NCBI RefSeq assembly: GCF_900129905.1
Contig: NZ_FQXG01000001.1
Span: 728,748 to 792,747, forward strand
DNA: 64,000 nt
Direction: 5' to 3'
Source of the DNA: Ferrimonas marina
Lineage (GTDB): Bacteria; Pseudomonadota; Gammaproteobacteria; Enterobacterales; Shewanellaceae
Under the pieces are notes generated by a model that ran no database searches, was not told the origin of the DNA, and saw only the letters and a list, made by a program, of their open reading frames with translations. Made by a program: the position numbers and the translations under genes. Shown here one piece after another: positions 9,004 to 18,495 of this stretch. Position 1 is the stretch's first letter; each line of letters begins with the position of its first letter.

Positions 9004-10542
9004 TTAATCGACCAACCCATCGATAAGGGCCCGGGCCCGTGCCCGGCGCTCCTCGTTGGCCTCGTCCGCCGCATCGCGCAGTACCGCCTCCACCGCCAAC
9101 CGCTCTTCCCGGCTGTGGTGGCCGTTGTAATGGGGAAACTGGTTGCGGTTCCAGCCCCAGCGCGGGGTGTCATTGTCGGCATCCCACTGGCGGTAAGCTT
9201 CCGTCAGTCGGGCCACCTCATGGGGCAGGATGGTGGCCAGGTTGTGCTGCTCCTCCACATCCTCGCTGAGGTGGAACAGTTGCGCCGGCTCACGGTTACG
9301 ATTGGCGTTTTCCTTGTAGAGCTTCCAGTGCCGGTCCCGCACCGCCCAACCGCGGCTGTTGGCCCAAAAGAGGTAGCGATCCGCCAACTGCATCTGTTCG
9401 CCGGTGAGCAGCGGCAGCAGATCCTCCCCTTCCAACTGCCACTGCGGCTGTTGTTCGACCTCGGCCGCCGCCAGCGCCGTGGCGAGGATATCCAGCGCAA
9501 TCACCGGCTCATCGATCTGCTGCTGGGCCGGGATCTTACCGCGCCAGGTGGCGGTAAAGGGCACCCGGATCCCCCCTTCCCAGAAACTGCCCTTGGTGCC
9601 GCGCAGCGGCGTGTTGAGTGAGAAGTTGTCGCTGGGTTTACCGCCGTTGTCCGCCAGGAAGAAGATCAGGGTCTCTTCCATCAAACCCTCCTGCTCCAGC
9701 TTGTCGAGGATCTTGCCGATGTTCTCATCCATGTTGAAGTTCATCGCCACCGCCTTACGGCGATCCTCATCCTCGATGTGGGCAAAGCGATCCATGTCGG
9801 TCTTGCGTGGCTCCATCGGCGAGTGGATGGCATTGAAGGCGACATAGAGGAAGAAGGGGTCGGCCTTGTGCCGGTCGATGTAATCCACCGCCTCATCGCC
9901 AAAGCGGTCGGTGAGGTACTGGTCAAAGTTGTCCACCAGCTCGCCGTTGCGGTAGATCGCCGCCTCCGGCTTGTAGTCGTGCTTGGCCTGGTTCATCGGC
10001 CCGACGTAATAGGTGGCCGCGCCGTTGTTAAAGCCAAAGAACTCGTCAAAGCCCCGGTTGTGTGGCCAGTAATCCATGGGCTCAGCGTCGTGCCACTTAC
10101 CCACCATGCCGGTGCGATAGCCGGCGTCCTGCAGGTAGTTGGCAAAGGTGGGGACGCTCAAGTCCAACCCCAGCGGAGTGTCCGCATCCCGGGAGTACGG
10201 CGCGGTGTTGTCGTGGTAACCAAAGCGCTGCTGATAACGACCCGTCATCAGCCCTGCGCGGGAGGGTCCGCACACGGTGCCGGTGACATAGCCTGCGCTG
10301 AATACCGCGCCCTCTGCCGCCAGGCGATCCATGTTCGGGGTTTCCACATCCTGGCTGATGCGCTGAAAACCGGTATCGGCGTAGCCCAGATCATCGGCAA
10401 ACAGCACCAGCACATTGGGCTGACGCGGCGCCTCCTGCTGCGGTGCTGGCTGACAGCCGGTCAGAGCCAGAAGTGAGGTCGCAACCCCAAGAGACGCGGC
10501 GAAAGGATACACCGGGAACTGGTGCAGAGAAGCTGGGGGCAT
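9004..10542 (-). CDS. Lipoprotein sulfatase (type I, Cys-type)
   Basis: 512 residues of the alkaline phosphatase/arylsulfatase superfamily. The N-terminus ends in a lipobox-like LTGC about 30 residues in, so the enzyme is probably lipid-anchored in the periplasm. The metal-binding FADDLGYAD and the sulfatase signature CGPSRAGLMTGR are clear; Cys91 would be converted to formylglycine, which needs a formylglycine-generating enzyme or anaerobic maturase that I do not see in this window. GKWHD and the Asn-rich LADNGG further on are the usual active-site elements. A likely role is desulfating marine polysaccharides or other sulfate esters; no carbohydrate genes flank it, so the substrate is open. 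Confidence 0.9.
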   Translation of the reverse strand: MPPASLHQFPVYPFAASLGVATSLLALTGCQPAPQQEAPRQPNVLVLFADDLGYADTGFQRISQDVETPNMDRLAAEGAVFSAGYVTGTVCGPSRAGLMTGRYQQRFGYHDNTAPYSRDADTPLGLDLSVPTFANYLQDAGYRTGMVGKWHDAEPMDYWPHNRGFDEFFGFNNGAATYYVGPMNQAKHDYKPEAAIYRNGELVDNFDQYLTDRFGDEAVDYIDRHKADPFFLYVAFNAIHSPMEPRKTDMDRFAHIEDEDRRKAVAMNFNMDENIGKILDKLEQEGLMEETLIFFLADNGGKPSDNFSLNTPLRGTKGSFWEGGIRVPFTATWRGKIPAQQQIDEPVIALDILATALAAAEVEQQPQWQLEGEDLLPLLTGEQMQLADRYLFWANSRGWAVRDRHWKLYKENANRNREPAQLFHLSEDVEEQHNLATILPHEVARLTEAYRQWDADNDTPRWGWNRNQFPHYNGHHSREERLAVEAVLRDAADEANEERRARARALIDGLVD

Positions 10543-10684
10543 GGGTCGCTCTTTATTTTCGTTATCATCGACTTAGCGCATGCCGCTGAGACTGAGACAG
10601 GGGCTGACTGCGCATCTGGTCGGCACTATGAGCGCAGCGCCAACCAGATGCAATCAAGCCAGAACAAAGCAGTGCAGAGAAGTG

Positions 10685-13600
10685 TCAATCTGCGATCGGG
10701 CTCGCCTTCGGTGCCTTCAGCGACGCAGAGATCATCGCTCGCAGCGCCGCTGGCCGTACCATCTTGGCCATAAAGCCGTAGCCCTTCTCAGCCACCTCCT
10801 CCATCAGCTCCTGTCTGGTATCGGCGGTGATCAGTATGCCCGGCAGATCCTGGCCATAGAGGCCACGCAGCTTGTCCATCGCCTCCAGTCCGGTCTTGCC
10901 CTCATCCAGGTGGTAATCCGCCAGCATGATGTCCGGGGCAAAGCCATTGAGCCCCAACTGGATCCGCGCTTCATCGAAGCTCTTGGCCACCACCACCTTG
11001 CACTGCCAGCGACTGAGCAGGCTCTCCAGCCCGGCCAGGATCGACTCCTCGTTGTCGATGCAGAGCACCCGTACGTCTTTAAGCGGCTGGGAACGACTGA
11101 GTAGCAGGTTCTCCGCCTGTACCTCGCGCCGTGCCAAGGGCACGGTGACGGAGAACATCGAGCCCTGGCCCAGGTTGGAGCGCACCGCCAGCGGATGACC
11201 CAGCACCTTGGCGATGCGATCAACGATGGCCAGCCCCAGGCCCAGGCCAACCCGTTCGCCCTCCACATTGAGCTGACGAAACTCCTTGAAGATCTCCTTT
11301 ACGTCGCTGTCGTCGATGCCGCAGCCGGTGTCGTAGATCTGCAGCTCCAGGTTGTCGCCACGGCGACGGCAGGCCAGCAAAATCCGGCCAGTATCGGTGT
11401 AGCGCAGCGCATTGGTCAGGAAGTTCTGTACCACCCGGCGCAGCAGGTTGGGATCGGTATCCACCGTCAGGTTGCGCAGCTTGTGGCTGAACTTCAGCCC
11501 CTGGTTGGCGGCCATCGCCTCGAACTCCACCATCAGCGAGCCCAGCACCGTCTGCAGGTTCACCGGCCGCCGGTTCACCGCCATGGTGCCCGCCTCCAGC
11601 TTGGAGATGTCGAGCAGATCCGACAGCATCTCACCGGCGCCTTTGAGTGAGCCGGCGATGTGCGACACGGTGTTGCGGTCGCCCTCATTGAGGGTATCGC
11701 CCTGCATCAACGAGGCGGTAAACAGCCGCGCTGCGTTAAGAGGCTGCATCAGGTCGTGGCCCACCGCCGCCAGGAACTTGGTCTTGGACTGGTTGGCCAC
11801 CTCTTCCGCCGCCTTGGCCTCCAGCAGCCGGGCGTTGAGCTGGGCCAGCTCCGAAGTCCGCTCTGCCACACGGGCCTCCAGGTTCTCGTTGGCGTCCTTG
11901 AGCGCCTGCTCCTGGGCACGGAAGTCGGTGATGTCGGAGAAGGTCATGACAAAGCCGCCACCGGGCATCGGGTTACCCCGCATCCGGATCACCCGGCCGT
12001 CACTGCGGCGCCGCTCCGAGGTGTGGGCGGAGCCGGCCTGCATAAAGGCGACCCGCTTGGCCACGTGGGCAGAGACCGGCCCCGGGCCACAGCGGCCCAA
12101 GGCGGCGTTGTAGCGGATGATCTCCGCCACCGGCATACCGGTCTTGAGGAAATCCTCGGGGTAATCAAACAGCTCTTCGTAGCGTCGGTTCCAGGCCACC
12201 AGGTTGAGATCCGGGTCGACCACACTGATCCCCTCAAAGGCGTGCTCAATGGCGCCGCGCATCTGGTCCTGGCTGAGCAGGATCTTGGCACTGGCGTCAT
12301 CCACCAGGGAGAACACCTCATCCAGTGCCAGGTCCCGGCCCTGCATCACGCTCTCCATCACCGTGGCGGCGGAGGAGGCCCCCAGCACGGTGGCGATCAG
12401 TCGCTCGGCGTGCTCCACCATGCGCGGCTCAGCCGATTTGTTCCAGGTCTCCCGGGCGATGGCGGTGGGGAAGTAACGGGCAAAGCTGCGGTAGGCGCGG
12501 CTGGGGCCAACAAAGCGGCTGGTCATCAACAGCAGGTCTTGCTGGCTAACCATGCCGGAGCGACGCTTCTCGTCCCGTTGGCGACCGGGGATCTGCAAGA
12601 ATGCGCTGGCCTGGATCCGATCACTGACCGATTGGTGTGACAGCAGTGAGACGATAAAGAAGGTTAAGGCGTTGCCCAGCAGCGACAGCAGGATCTGGCT
12701 CATGGCGTCGTCCAGGCCCAGGAACAGCCAGCCCAGATCGCCAATCATCGGCTGCAGCATCACCAGACACCAGCCGCCAAAGCCCACCGCCAGCCCTGCC
12801 AGCACGCCATTACGATGACCGTGCTTCCAGTACAGCGCCATCACCAAACCTGGCGCCAACTGGGCAAAGGCGCCGAAGGCCAGCATGCCGATCCGTGCCA
12901 GCGACGCGTCGTCGCCAATGGTGGTGTAGGCAGCGAAGCCCAGCAGCAAAAGCATCAGGATGATGGCGCGGCGGGCATTGAGCAGCCGGGCAGCAAACTG
13001 ATCGAAGTTCTTGCCGCGGATGGAACCGGCCCGCAGCGACAGCGGTACCAGCCATTCATTACTGATCATGATCGACACCGTCACCACCGCCACGATCACC
13101 ATAGAGCTGGCCGCCGAGATGGTGCCCAGCAGCGCCACCACCGCCAGCCAGTCGGCGCCGATAGCTTGGGGCATGGTGATCATGTAGGTATCCGACGGCA
13201 CGGTATCGCCCAGCAGCACCCGGCCGGCCATTGCCAGGGGCACCACGAACACCGAGATCAGCACCAGGTAGAGCGGCAGTACCCAGCGAGCCCGGTCTAC
13301 ATGGTTGGTGTCTTCGCACTCCACCACCATGGTGTGGAAGATCCGCGGCAGACAGACAAAGGCGGCCATGGAGATCAGCACCTCCGGCGCGATGTGGGCC
13401 AAGTCCAACGTCATATCCGGAGCCACGCTTTCTGCCTGAGCCTGACCAAGCACATCCCAGGGGCCGTTAAACACACCAAACACCAGCACCCCGCCCACCA
13501 GCAGGAATGCCACCAGCTTGACCAGGGACTCAAACGCCACCGCCAGGATCATCCCGGGATTGTGCTCGGTGGCATCCAGCTTGCGGGTACCGAACAAGAT

Positions 13601-14104
13601 GGCAAACAGCGCCAGGGTAAGGGTGATCATCAGCGCCATCACCCCCTCGTCCCAGGGCCGCTCGGTGCCGAACAGCCCCAGCACCACCACCGAGGCTTTC
13701 AGCTGCAGCGCCATGTAGGGCATCAGTCCGAGGGTGGCGATCAATGTGACCAGGCCCGCCAGCAGCTGCGACTTGCCATAACGGGCGGCGATGAAATCGG
13801 CCACCGAGGTGATGTTTTGCGCCTTGGACACCATCACCAGCTTGCGCAGGAAGCCGAAGCCGACGGTAAACAGCAGAATCGGGCCGATATAGATGGGCAG
13901 GAAGGCCCAGGGGTCGTAAGCGGCCTGGCCGACGGTGCCAAGGATACTCCAGCTGGAGCAGTACACCGCCAGGGAGAAGCCGTAGATCCAGGGAGCCAAT
14001 TTGGTCCTCAGCGCGCCAAACCACCGCTCTCCGCTCCAGGCAACGAAGAAGAGCAAGGTGATGTACAACAAGGAGATAGTTAACACGCTGTAGGAAGAGA
14101 GCAT
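10685..14104 (-). CDS. crbS: CrbS-like hybrid sensor histidine kinase with SSS transporter domain
   Basis: 1139 residues. Residues 1-490 are a sodium/solute symporter (SLC5-like) domain with about 13 membrane segments. A linker resembling a STAC domain follows (about 515-600), then PAS (about 615-735), a short coiled coil, and a HisKA domain with the phospho-acceptor His783 in AAVGHDLMQP. The ATPase has QNFLTNALRYTD, DTGCGID and GLGLGLAIV. A receiver domain (about 1010-1130) carries Asp1063 in LADYHLDEG. This architecture and the divergent acs gene match CrbS, which in Vibrio and Pseudomonas works with the response regulator CrbR to switch on acetate use. CrbR is not in this window. Confidence 0.88.
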   Translation of the reverse strand: MLSSYSVLTISLLYITLLFFVAWSGERWFGALRTKLAPWIYGFSLAVYCSSWSILGTVGQAAYDPWAFLPIYIGPILLFTVGFGFLRKLVMVSKAQNITSVADFIAARYGKSQLLAGLVTLIATLGLMPYMALQLKASVVVLGLFGTERPWDEGVMALMITLTLALFAILFGTRKLDATEHNPGMILAVAFESLVKLVAFLLVGGVLVFGVFNGPWDVLGQAQAESVAPDMTLDLAHIAPEVLISMAAFVCLPRIFHTMVVECEDTNHVDRARWVLPLYLVLISVFVVPLAMAGRVLLGDTVPSDTYMITMPQAIGADWLAVVALLGTISAASSMVIVAVVTVSIMISNEWLVPLSLRAGSIRGKNFDQFAARLLNARRAIILMLLLLGFAAYTTIGDDASLARIGMLAFGAFAQLAPGLVMALYWKHGHRNGVLAGLAVGFGGWCLVMLQPMIGDLGWLFLGLDDAMSQILLSLLGNALTFFIVSLLSHQSVSDRIQASAFLQIPGRQRDEKRRSGMVSQQDLLLMTSRFVGPSRAYRSFARYFPTAIARETWNKSAEPRMVEHAERLIATVLGASSAATVMESVMQGRDLALDEVFSLVDDASAKILLSQDQMRGAIEHAFEGISVVDPDLNLVAWNRRYEELFDYPEDFLKTGMPVAEIIRYNAALGRCGPGPVSAHVAKRVAFMQAGSAHTSERRRSDGRVIRMRGNPMPGGGFVMTFSDITDFRAQEQALKDANENLEARVAERTSELAQLNARLLEAKAAEEVANQSKTKFLAAVGHDLMQPLNAARLFTASLMQGDTLNEGDRNTVSHIAGSLKGAGEMLSDLLDISKLEAGTMAVNRRPVNLQTVLGSLMVEFEAMAANQGLKFSHKLRNLTVDTDPNLLRRVVQNFLTNALRYTDTGRILLACRRRGDNLELQIYDTGCGIDDSDVKEIFKEFRQLNVEGERVGLGLGLAIVDRIAKVLGHPLAVRSNLGQGSMFSVTVPLARREVQAENLLLSRSQPLKDVRVLCIDNEESILAGLESLLSRWQCKVVVAKSFDEARIQLGLNGFAPDIMLADYHLDEGKTGLEAMDKLRGLYGQDLPGILITADTRQELMEEVAEKGYGFMAKMVRPAALRAMISASLKAPKASPIAD

Positions 14105-14276
14105 GGCCGATCACTGGCTGAAAATCCGTTCGGTCAGTGTGCCAGCAAAGCGGGGATCACACAAAACGGCAGTGGCTGGATACCCACCTTGGGCGAATAG
14201 ACGATGGTCTAATGGTTGGATCTTCAAGCGGCTGGAAGACTTGCAGTACACCATTCGATAGGAGAGGGAAAACCGA

Positions 14277-16235
14277 ATGAGTACGCAGTCTCTCTATCCC
14301 GTCAGCCCCGAGCTGGCCGGATCAGCAAAACTGAACGACGAGCAATACCGCAAGATGTACCAGGAATCCATCGTCAACCCGGAAGGGTTCTGGCGGGAGC
14401 ATGGCCAACGCATTACCTGGTTCAAGGACTACACCAAGATCCATAAGGTTTCCTTCGACGACCACAACCTGTTCATCAAGTGGTTCTACGACGGCACCCT
14501 GAATGCCAGCTACAACTGCTTGGATCGTCACCTGGAAACCCGCGGCGATCAGACTGCCATCATCTGGGAGGGGGATGACGCCTCCGAACAACGCACCCTC
14601 ACCTACGCCGAACTGCACGCTGAAGTATGTAAGTTTGCCAACGCCCTGAAGAGCCAAGGGGTTCGTCGTGGCGATGTGGTGACCATCTACATGCCGATGG
14701 TGCCGGAAGCGGCGGTGGCCATGCTGGCCTGTGCCCGCATCGGTGCGGTGCATTCCGTGATCTTCGGTGGCTTCTCGCCGGACTCCATCGCCAGCCGCAT
14801 CAACGACGGCAGCTCCAAGGTAGTCATCACCGCCGACGAAGGCGTGCGTGGTGGCCGCATCATTCCGCTCAAGGCCAACATCGACGCGGCGCTGGAGCAC
14901 CCGGATGTCACCACCATCGAGAAGGTGATCGTACTCAAGCGTACCGGCAACGAAGAGGTGAACCATCAGGAGGGCCGCGACATCTGGTGGCACGACCTGA
15001 TGGCGCTCTCCTCCGAGTACTGTGAGGCCCGTGAGATGGCGGCGGAAGATCCGCTGTTTATCCTCTACACCTCCGGCTCCACCGGCAAGCCCAAGGGTGT
15101 GCTGCACACCACCGGTGGCTACATGGTGTACGCCTCCATGACCCACGAGTACGTGTTCGACTACCGAGAGGGCGAGGTCTACTGGTGTACCGCCGATGTG
15201 GGCTGGATCACCGGCCACTCCTACATGGTGTATGGCCCGCTGGCCAACGGTGCCACCATGCTGATGCACGAAGGCGTGCCCAACTACCCCTCTCCGGCGC
15301 GCCTGGGTGAGATGATCGACCGCCACAAGGTCAACATCCTCTACACCGCTCCGACCCTGATCCGAGCCCTGATGGCCCAGGGTACCGAGCACTTCGACAA
15401 CATGGACGCCAGCACCCTGCGGGTAATGGGTTCGGTGGGCGAGCCCATCAACCCGGAAGCCTGGCGCTGGTACCACGAGGTGATCGGCCGCGGCAAATGC
15501 CCCATCGTCGACACCTGGTGGCAGACCGAAACCGGCGGCTGTTTGATCACGCCGCTGCCCGGGGCCACTGATCTTAAACCTGGCAGTGCCACTCGTCCCT
15601 TCTTCGGGGTGCAGCCGGCGCTGGTGGACAACATGGGTAACCTGATTGAAGGGGCCGGCGAAGGCAACCTGGTGCTGCTGGACTCCTGGCCGGGCCAGAT
15701 GCGCAGCGTCTACGGTGACCACGAGCGCTTCGTGCTGACCTACTTCAAGACCTTCCGCGGCATGTACTTCACCGGTGACGGTGCCAAACGTGACGAGGAC
15801 GGCTACTACTGGATTACCGGTCGGGTCGATGACGTGATTAACGTTTCCGGTCACCGCCTGGGTACCGCCGAGATCGAATCCGCCCTGGTATCGCATCCGG
15901 ATGTGGCCGAGGCCGCCGTGGTGGGTTACCCCCACGACATCAAGGGCCAGGGGATCTACGCCTACGTCACCCTCAACCAGGGTGTGGAGGAGACCGAAGA
16001 GCTGCGCCAGGCGCTACGCCAGTGGGTGCGCTCTGAGATCGGTGCCCTCGCCTCGCCGGATCTGGTGCAGTGGGCACCGGGCCTGCCCAAGACCCGTTCC
16101 GGCAAGATCATGCGTCGCTTCCTGCGTAAGATCGCCGCCGATGAAGTGGGTGCCCTGGGCGACTCCACCACCCTGGCAGACCCGAGCGTGCTGGATAACC
16201 TGATCGATTCGCGTCTCAATCGCGCTCAGGATTGA
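14277..16235 (+). CDS. acs: Acetyl-CoA synthetase
   Basis: 652 residues, the normal length of Acs. It converts acetate, ATP and CoA to acetyl-CoA through acetyl-AMP. The phosphate loop [11 protein letters not shown] (about 263), the tryptophan-rich WWQTETGG acetate pocket, [16 protein letters not shown] and the C-terminal TRSGKIMRR are all present; Lys610 in the last is the site that Pat-type acetyltransferases modify to turn the enzyme off. The ATG follows GGAGAGGG. It diverges from the CrbS-like kinase across 172 bases, which fits direct control by that system, and ends at a strong terminator. Confidence 0.98.
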   Translation: MSTQSLYPVSPELAGSAKLNDEQYRKMYQESIVNPEGFWREHGQRITWFKDYTKIHKVSFDDHNLFIKWFYDGTLNASYNCLDRHLETRGDQTAIIWEGDDASEQRTLTYAELHAEVCKFANALKSQGVRRGDVVTIYMPMVPEAAVAMLACARIGAVHSVIFGGFSPDSIASRINDGSSKVVITADEGVRGGRIIPLKANIDAALEHPDVTTIEKVIVLKRTGNEEVNHQEGRDIWWHDLMALSSEYCEAREMAAEDPLFILYTSGSTGKPKGVLHTTGGYMVYASMTHEYVFDYREGEVYWCTADVGWITGHSYMVYGPLANGATMLMHEGVPNYPSPARLGEMIDRHKVNILYTAPTLIRALMAQGTEHFDNMDASTLRVMGSVGEPINPEAWRWYHEVIGRGKCPIVDTWWQTETGGCLITPLPGATDLKPGSATRPFFGVQPALVDNMGNLIEGAGEGNLVLLDSWPGQMRSVYGDHERFVLTYFKTFRGMYFTGDGAKRDEDGYYWITGRVDDVINVSGHRLGTAEIESALVSHPDVAEAAVVGYPHDIKGQGIYAYVTLNQGVEETEELRQALRQWVRSEIGALASPDLVQWAPGLPKTRSGKIMRRFLRKIAADEVGALGDSTTLADPSVLDNLIDSRLNRAQD

Positions 16236-16252
16236 TTCTCCCTTCCCAACCT

Positions 16253-16278
16253 AAGCCCGCCTCGGCGGGCTTTTTTTT
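16253..16278 (+). terminator. Rho-independent terminator
   Basis: Stem AAGCCCGCC/GGCGGGCTT with a two-base loop and eight T, 17 bases after the acs stop codon. The next gene must therefore have its own promoter. Confidence 0.95.
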
Positions 16279-16393
16279 GGGTCGGGCCATAATGCGATCG
16301 CGAACCCATTTCGAACCCAAATCCGGACACAACTGTTCAGGGATTCGCCACCATCTGGGAGCAAGATCCCATTACGTCGCAATCGGCAGCCGT

Positions 16394-16399
16394 TATAAT
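16394..16399 (+). promoter_or_regulatory. Probable -10 element of the Pat-like gene
   Basis: A perfect TATAAT stands 28 bases before the start codon, with no clear TTGACA at the usual distance. Transcription would start near 16406, giving a short leader with GGGGAG as ribosome site. Confidence 0.6.
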
Positions 16400-16427
16400 T
16401 GCAGGCAGTTGACTTGGGGAGAACACG

Positions 16428-17054
16428 ATGGCGTTGGCACAGACCTTACCTCCGCTGGATTGCTTTGAAGCAAGCCGGATCTATCTGAATTGCCAAACCC
16501 GCGACGGCACCCCTGTGGTGATCCGCTCCATTCGTCCCGACGACAAGTACGAGATGCGGGATCTCTACCCCGCCCTGTCGCAACGCACCCTCTACATGCG
16601 CTTCTTCCGGGTGATGGCCCAGCCGTCACTGGAAGAGGTGTCCCGCTATACCGATGTCGACTTTGATACCCACCTGGCACTGGTACTGATGTACGGCCCG
16701 GAGCAGCGCATGGCCGCTGCAGGTCGCTTGATCCGCGCCAACGCCGAGTCCGACGTGGCGGAGCTGTCCTGCCTGGTAATCGATGAGCTTCAGCATCGCG
16801 GCCTGGGCAAGCTGCTGGTCGCCCAGCTGATGGAAACTGGCCGACAGTGGGGGATCAGCAAGATTGTCGCGCTGGTGCACGGCGAAAACGGTGCCATGCT
16901 GCGCTTGCTGAAGGGGATGGGTTACCCCAGTGAGCTGGTGTATGACGACGGCGAGTACACCGTCACCCTGGATGTCTCCCACGCCCCCTGTAAAGACAAC
17001 GCCATGCACCACGCTACCGTGACCGCCATGCACCAAGGGGTGGAGCCGGTTTAA
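16428..17054 (+). CDS. GNAT acetyltransferase resembling the catalytic domain of Pat
   Basis: 208 residues. From residue 30 it reads IRSIRPDDKYEM and then LSQRTLYMRFF, the pattern of the C-terminal GNAT domain of the protein acetyltransferase Pat (YfiQ), but without the large acyl-CoA synthetase-like part of Pat. The acetyl-CoA loop QHRGLGK starts at Gln122. Bacterial Pat and Bacillus AcuA acetylate the catalytic Lys of Acs, and acuA lies beside acsA in Bacillus. The place directly after acs therefore suggests, by inference, that this enzyme acetylates Acs. It has its own promoter and a GGGGAG ribosome site. Confidence 0.82.
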   Translation: MALAQTLPPLDCFEASRIYLNCQTRDGTPVVIRSIRPDDKYEMRDLYPALSQRTLYMRFFRVMAQPSLEEVSRYTDVDFDTHLALVLMYGPEQRMAAAGRLIRANAESDVAELSCLVIDELQHRGLGKLLVAQLMETGRQWGISKIVALVHGENGAMLRLLKGMGYPSELVYDDGEYTVTLDVSHAPCKDNAMHHATVTAMHQGVEPV

Positions 17055-17077
17055 CCCAGCAGGGTCACCCACCGGCA

Positions 17078-17770
17078 TTACCCGGTAAAGCGCTCGTCCT
17101 TGTTTGGCACCACCGCAGAGAAACGCCGGGCATCGGCAAACGCCTTAATGAAGGCAGGCCGCTTGGACAAGCGGCTCAGGTACTGCCGAAACACCTCACT
17201 CTGACACAAGCCGTAGCCTCGAGCCCAGGTGACGTTGTGGCCCATCACAATATCAGCCCCACTGAAGCGCTCACCGCAGATAAAGGGGCTTTGCTTCAAG
17301 CGCTGCAACAGCTGCGGCTCTACCTCAGAGGCAAACTTGTGGCGATAACGCGCCACGGTACGCTCATCCACTTGCTCGCTGGGCAGCACATGCTCATGGA
17401 TGCGGATCTGCCACAGCATCATGTCCATCCAGGTGCCGGCAAAGTGCAGCATCTGCAGGTAATCGGCGCGCGATGGTGACAATCCCACCGGCGGTGCCAG
17501 TTGCTTGTTCGGGTAGGCATCTATCAACCATTCCACCATCGCCACGCTTTCCAACATCCGGTGTGAGCGGCCGTCCTCGAATTGCACCTCCAGGATCGGC
17601 ACATTGTGGTTGGGATTGCGTGCCCGGTAGTCGGCCTGGTACTGCTCACCCTGGTAGAGGTGCACCTCCTCTACCTCAAAATGGTCGCCAACGGTTTCAT
17701 GCAGTGCCCAGCGCACCCGGGCACTTCGGGTGGCGGGAAAGTGGTAAAGCTTAAGCTGCGCGATCGCCAC
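17078..17770 (-). CDS. Glutathione S-transferase family protein
   Basis: 230 residues. The thioredoxin-like N-terminal domain starts LKLYHFPATRSARVRWAL, and NVPILEV with the following LESVAMVEWLID carries the cis-Pro and the glutathione gamma-glutamyl site (Glu-Ser). The C-terminal helical domain has the FSGADIVMGH N-capping motif. I chose a GTG start because AAGGAGG lies exactly eight bases upstream; a frame starting 28 codons earlier would put odd residues before the first strand. It converges with the Pat-like gene over 23 bases. Substrate unknown. Confidence 0.88.
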   Translation of the reverse strand: MAIAQLKLYHFPATRSARVRWALHETVGDHFEVEEVHLYQGEQYQADYRARNPNHNVPILEVQFEDGRSHRMLESVAMVEWLIDAYPNKQLAPPVGLSPSRADYLQMLHFAGTWMDMMLWQIRIHEHVLPSEQVDERTVARYRHKFASEVEPQLLQRLKQSPFICGERFSGADIVMGHNVTWARGYGLCQSEVFRQYLSRLSKRPAFIKAFADARRFSAVVPNKDERFTG

Positions 17771-17887
17771 TACGATGGCCTCCTTGATCCTTTGCCGCCA
17801 CGTCGCCAACGCCTCACTGGAGACAGCCCCAGCCACCAGTGGCGGGTTCGGCAAACACGACGGAGATCCTTAGCCTAGACACAAATG

Positions 17888-17917
17888 AGCGGCAGGCACG
17901 CTATAGTGCCTGCCGCT
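17888..17917. repeat. 12-bp perfect inverted repeat
   Basis: AGCGGCAGGCAC and its complement around six bases, placed between the GST and GNAT genes. It could end the leftward GNAT operon, but the T-run after the stem is weak. No copy was noticed elsewhere in the window. Confidence 0.5.
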
Positions 17918-17940
17918 CAACCTGCAGCTAGCCAGGCTGC

Positions 17941-18495
17941 TCAAGCTAGCGAGGCTTCGGCAGATAACTGCTTGTAGAAGTAGATGGTGGCATCCAGGTT
18001 GCCTTCGGCACTGAGGGCGAAAGCCGGGATCCGACCCGCCTGCTGGTAGCCCAGCTTGAGATAGAGCCGCTGTGCGGTATCGCCCTCGCGGGTATCCAGC
18101 ACCAACAGCGACAATCCCGCGGTTGAGGCTTCCCGCTCTAAACGCTCAAGCAGACGGCCAGCTATCCCCTGCCCCCGCGCGTCCCGGTGCACCATCAGCT
18201 TCTCCACCTCGCCGCGGTGAGCACCGTTGGCCTTAGTGCACAGTGCCAGCTGAACCGCACCCAATACCTGCCCATCCCGCTGTGCCAAAAACAGACGGCG
18301 CTCGCCCTGGGCAAGCTCGCTGTTCACCGAGTTCCAATACGCCACCACCTCGCCAGCATCAGCCGGTGGCAGAAAGCCGATGGAGGCGCCACTGTCGACG
18401 CTGTCAATCAGCAGCGCCTGCAGGCCTGCCCGTACCTCGTTCAGGCTAACCAGTTCATCAATTTGTAGATCCGTCACGTTCGTCACTCTGTTCAT
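17941..18495 (-). CDS. GNAT family N-acetyltransferase
   Basis: 184 residues. The core has QVLGAVQLAL, then EVEKLMVHRDARGQGIAGRLLERLE, in which RGQGIA binds acetyl-CoA, and LVLDTREGDTAQRLYLKLGYQ, the usual closing strand and helix. The substrate is not predictable. Its ATG overlaps the stop of the preceding membrane-protein gene by four bases (ATGA), so it is translationally coupled and is the last gene of a three-gene operon. Confidence 0.88.
   Translation of the reverse strand: MNRVTNVTDLQIDELVSLNEVRAGLQALLIDSVDSGASIGFLPPADAGEVVAYWNSVNSELAQGERRLFLAQRDGQVLGAVQLALCTKANGAHRGEVEKLMVHRDARGQGIAGRLLERLEREASTAGLSLLVLDTREGDTAQRLYLKLGYQQAGRIPAFALSAEGNLDATIYFYKQLSAEASLA

Noticed and set aside
12815..14083. 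A 422-codon rightward frame opposite the CrbS-like kinase gene
   Set aside because: The His/Gln-rich composition is the typical antisense shadow of a membrane protein gene; no domain is seen.
14105..14276. CRP site between crbS and acs
   Set aside because: TGTG and CACA halves near 14139-14163 are spaced too widely for a CRP dimer.
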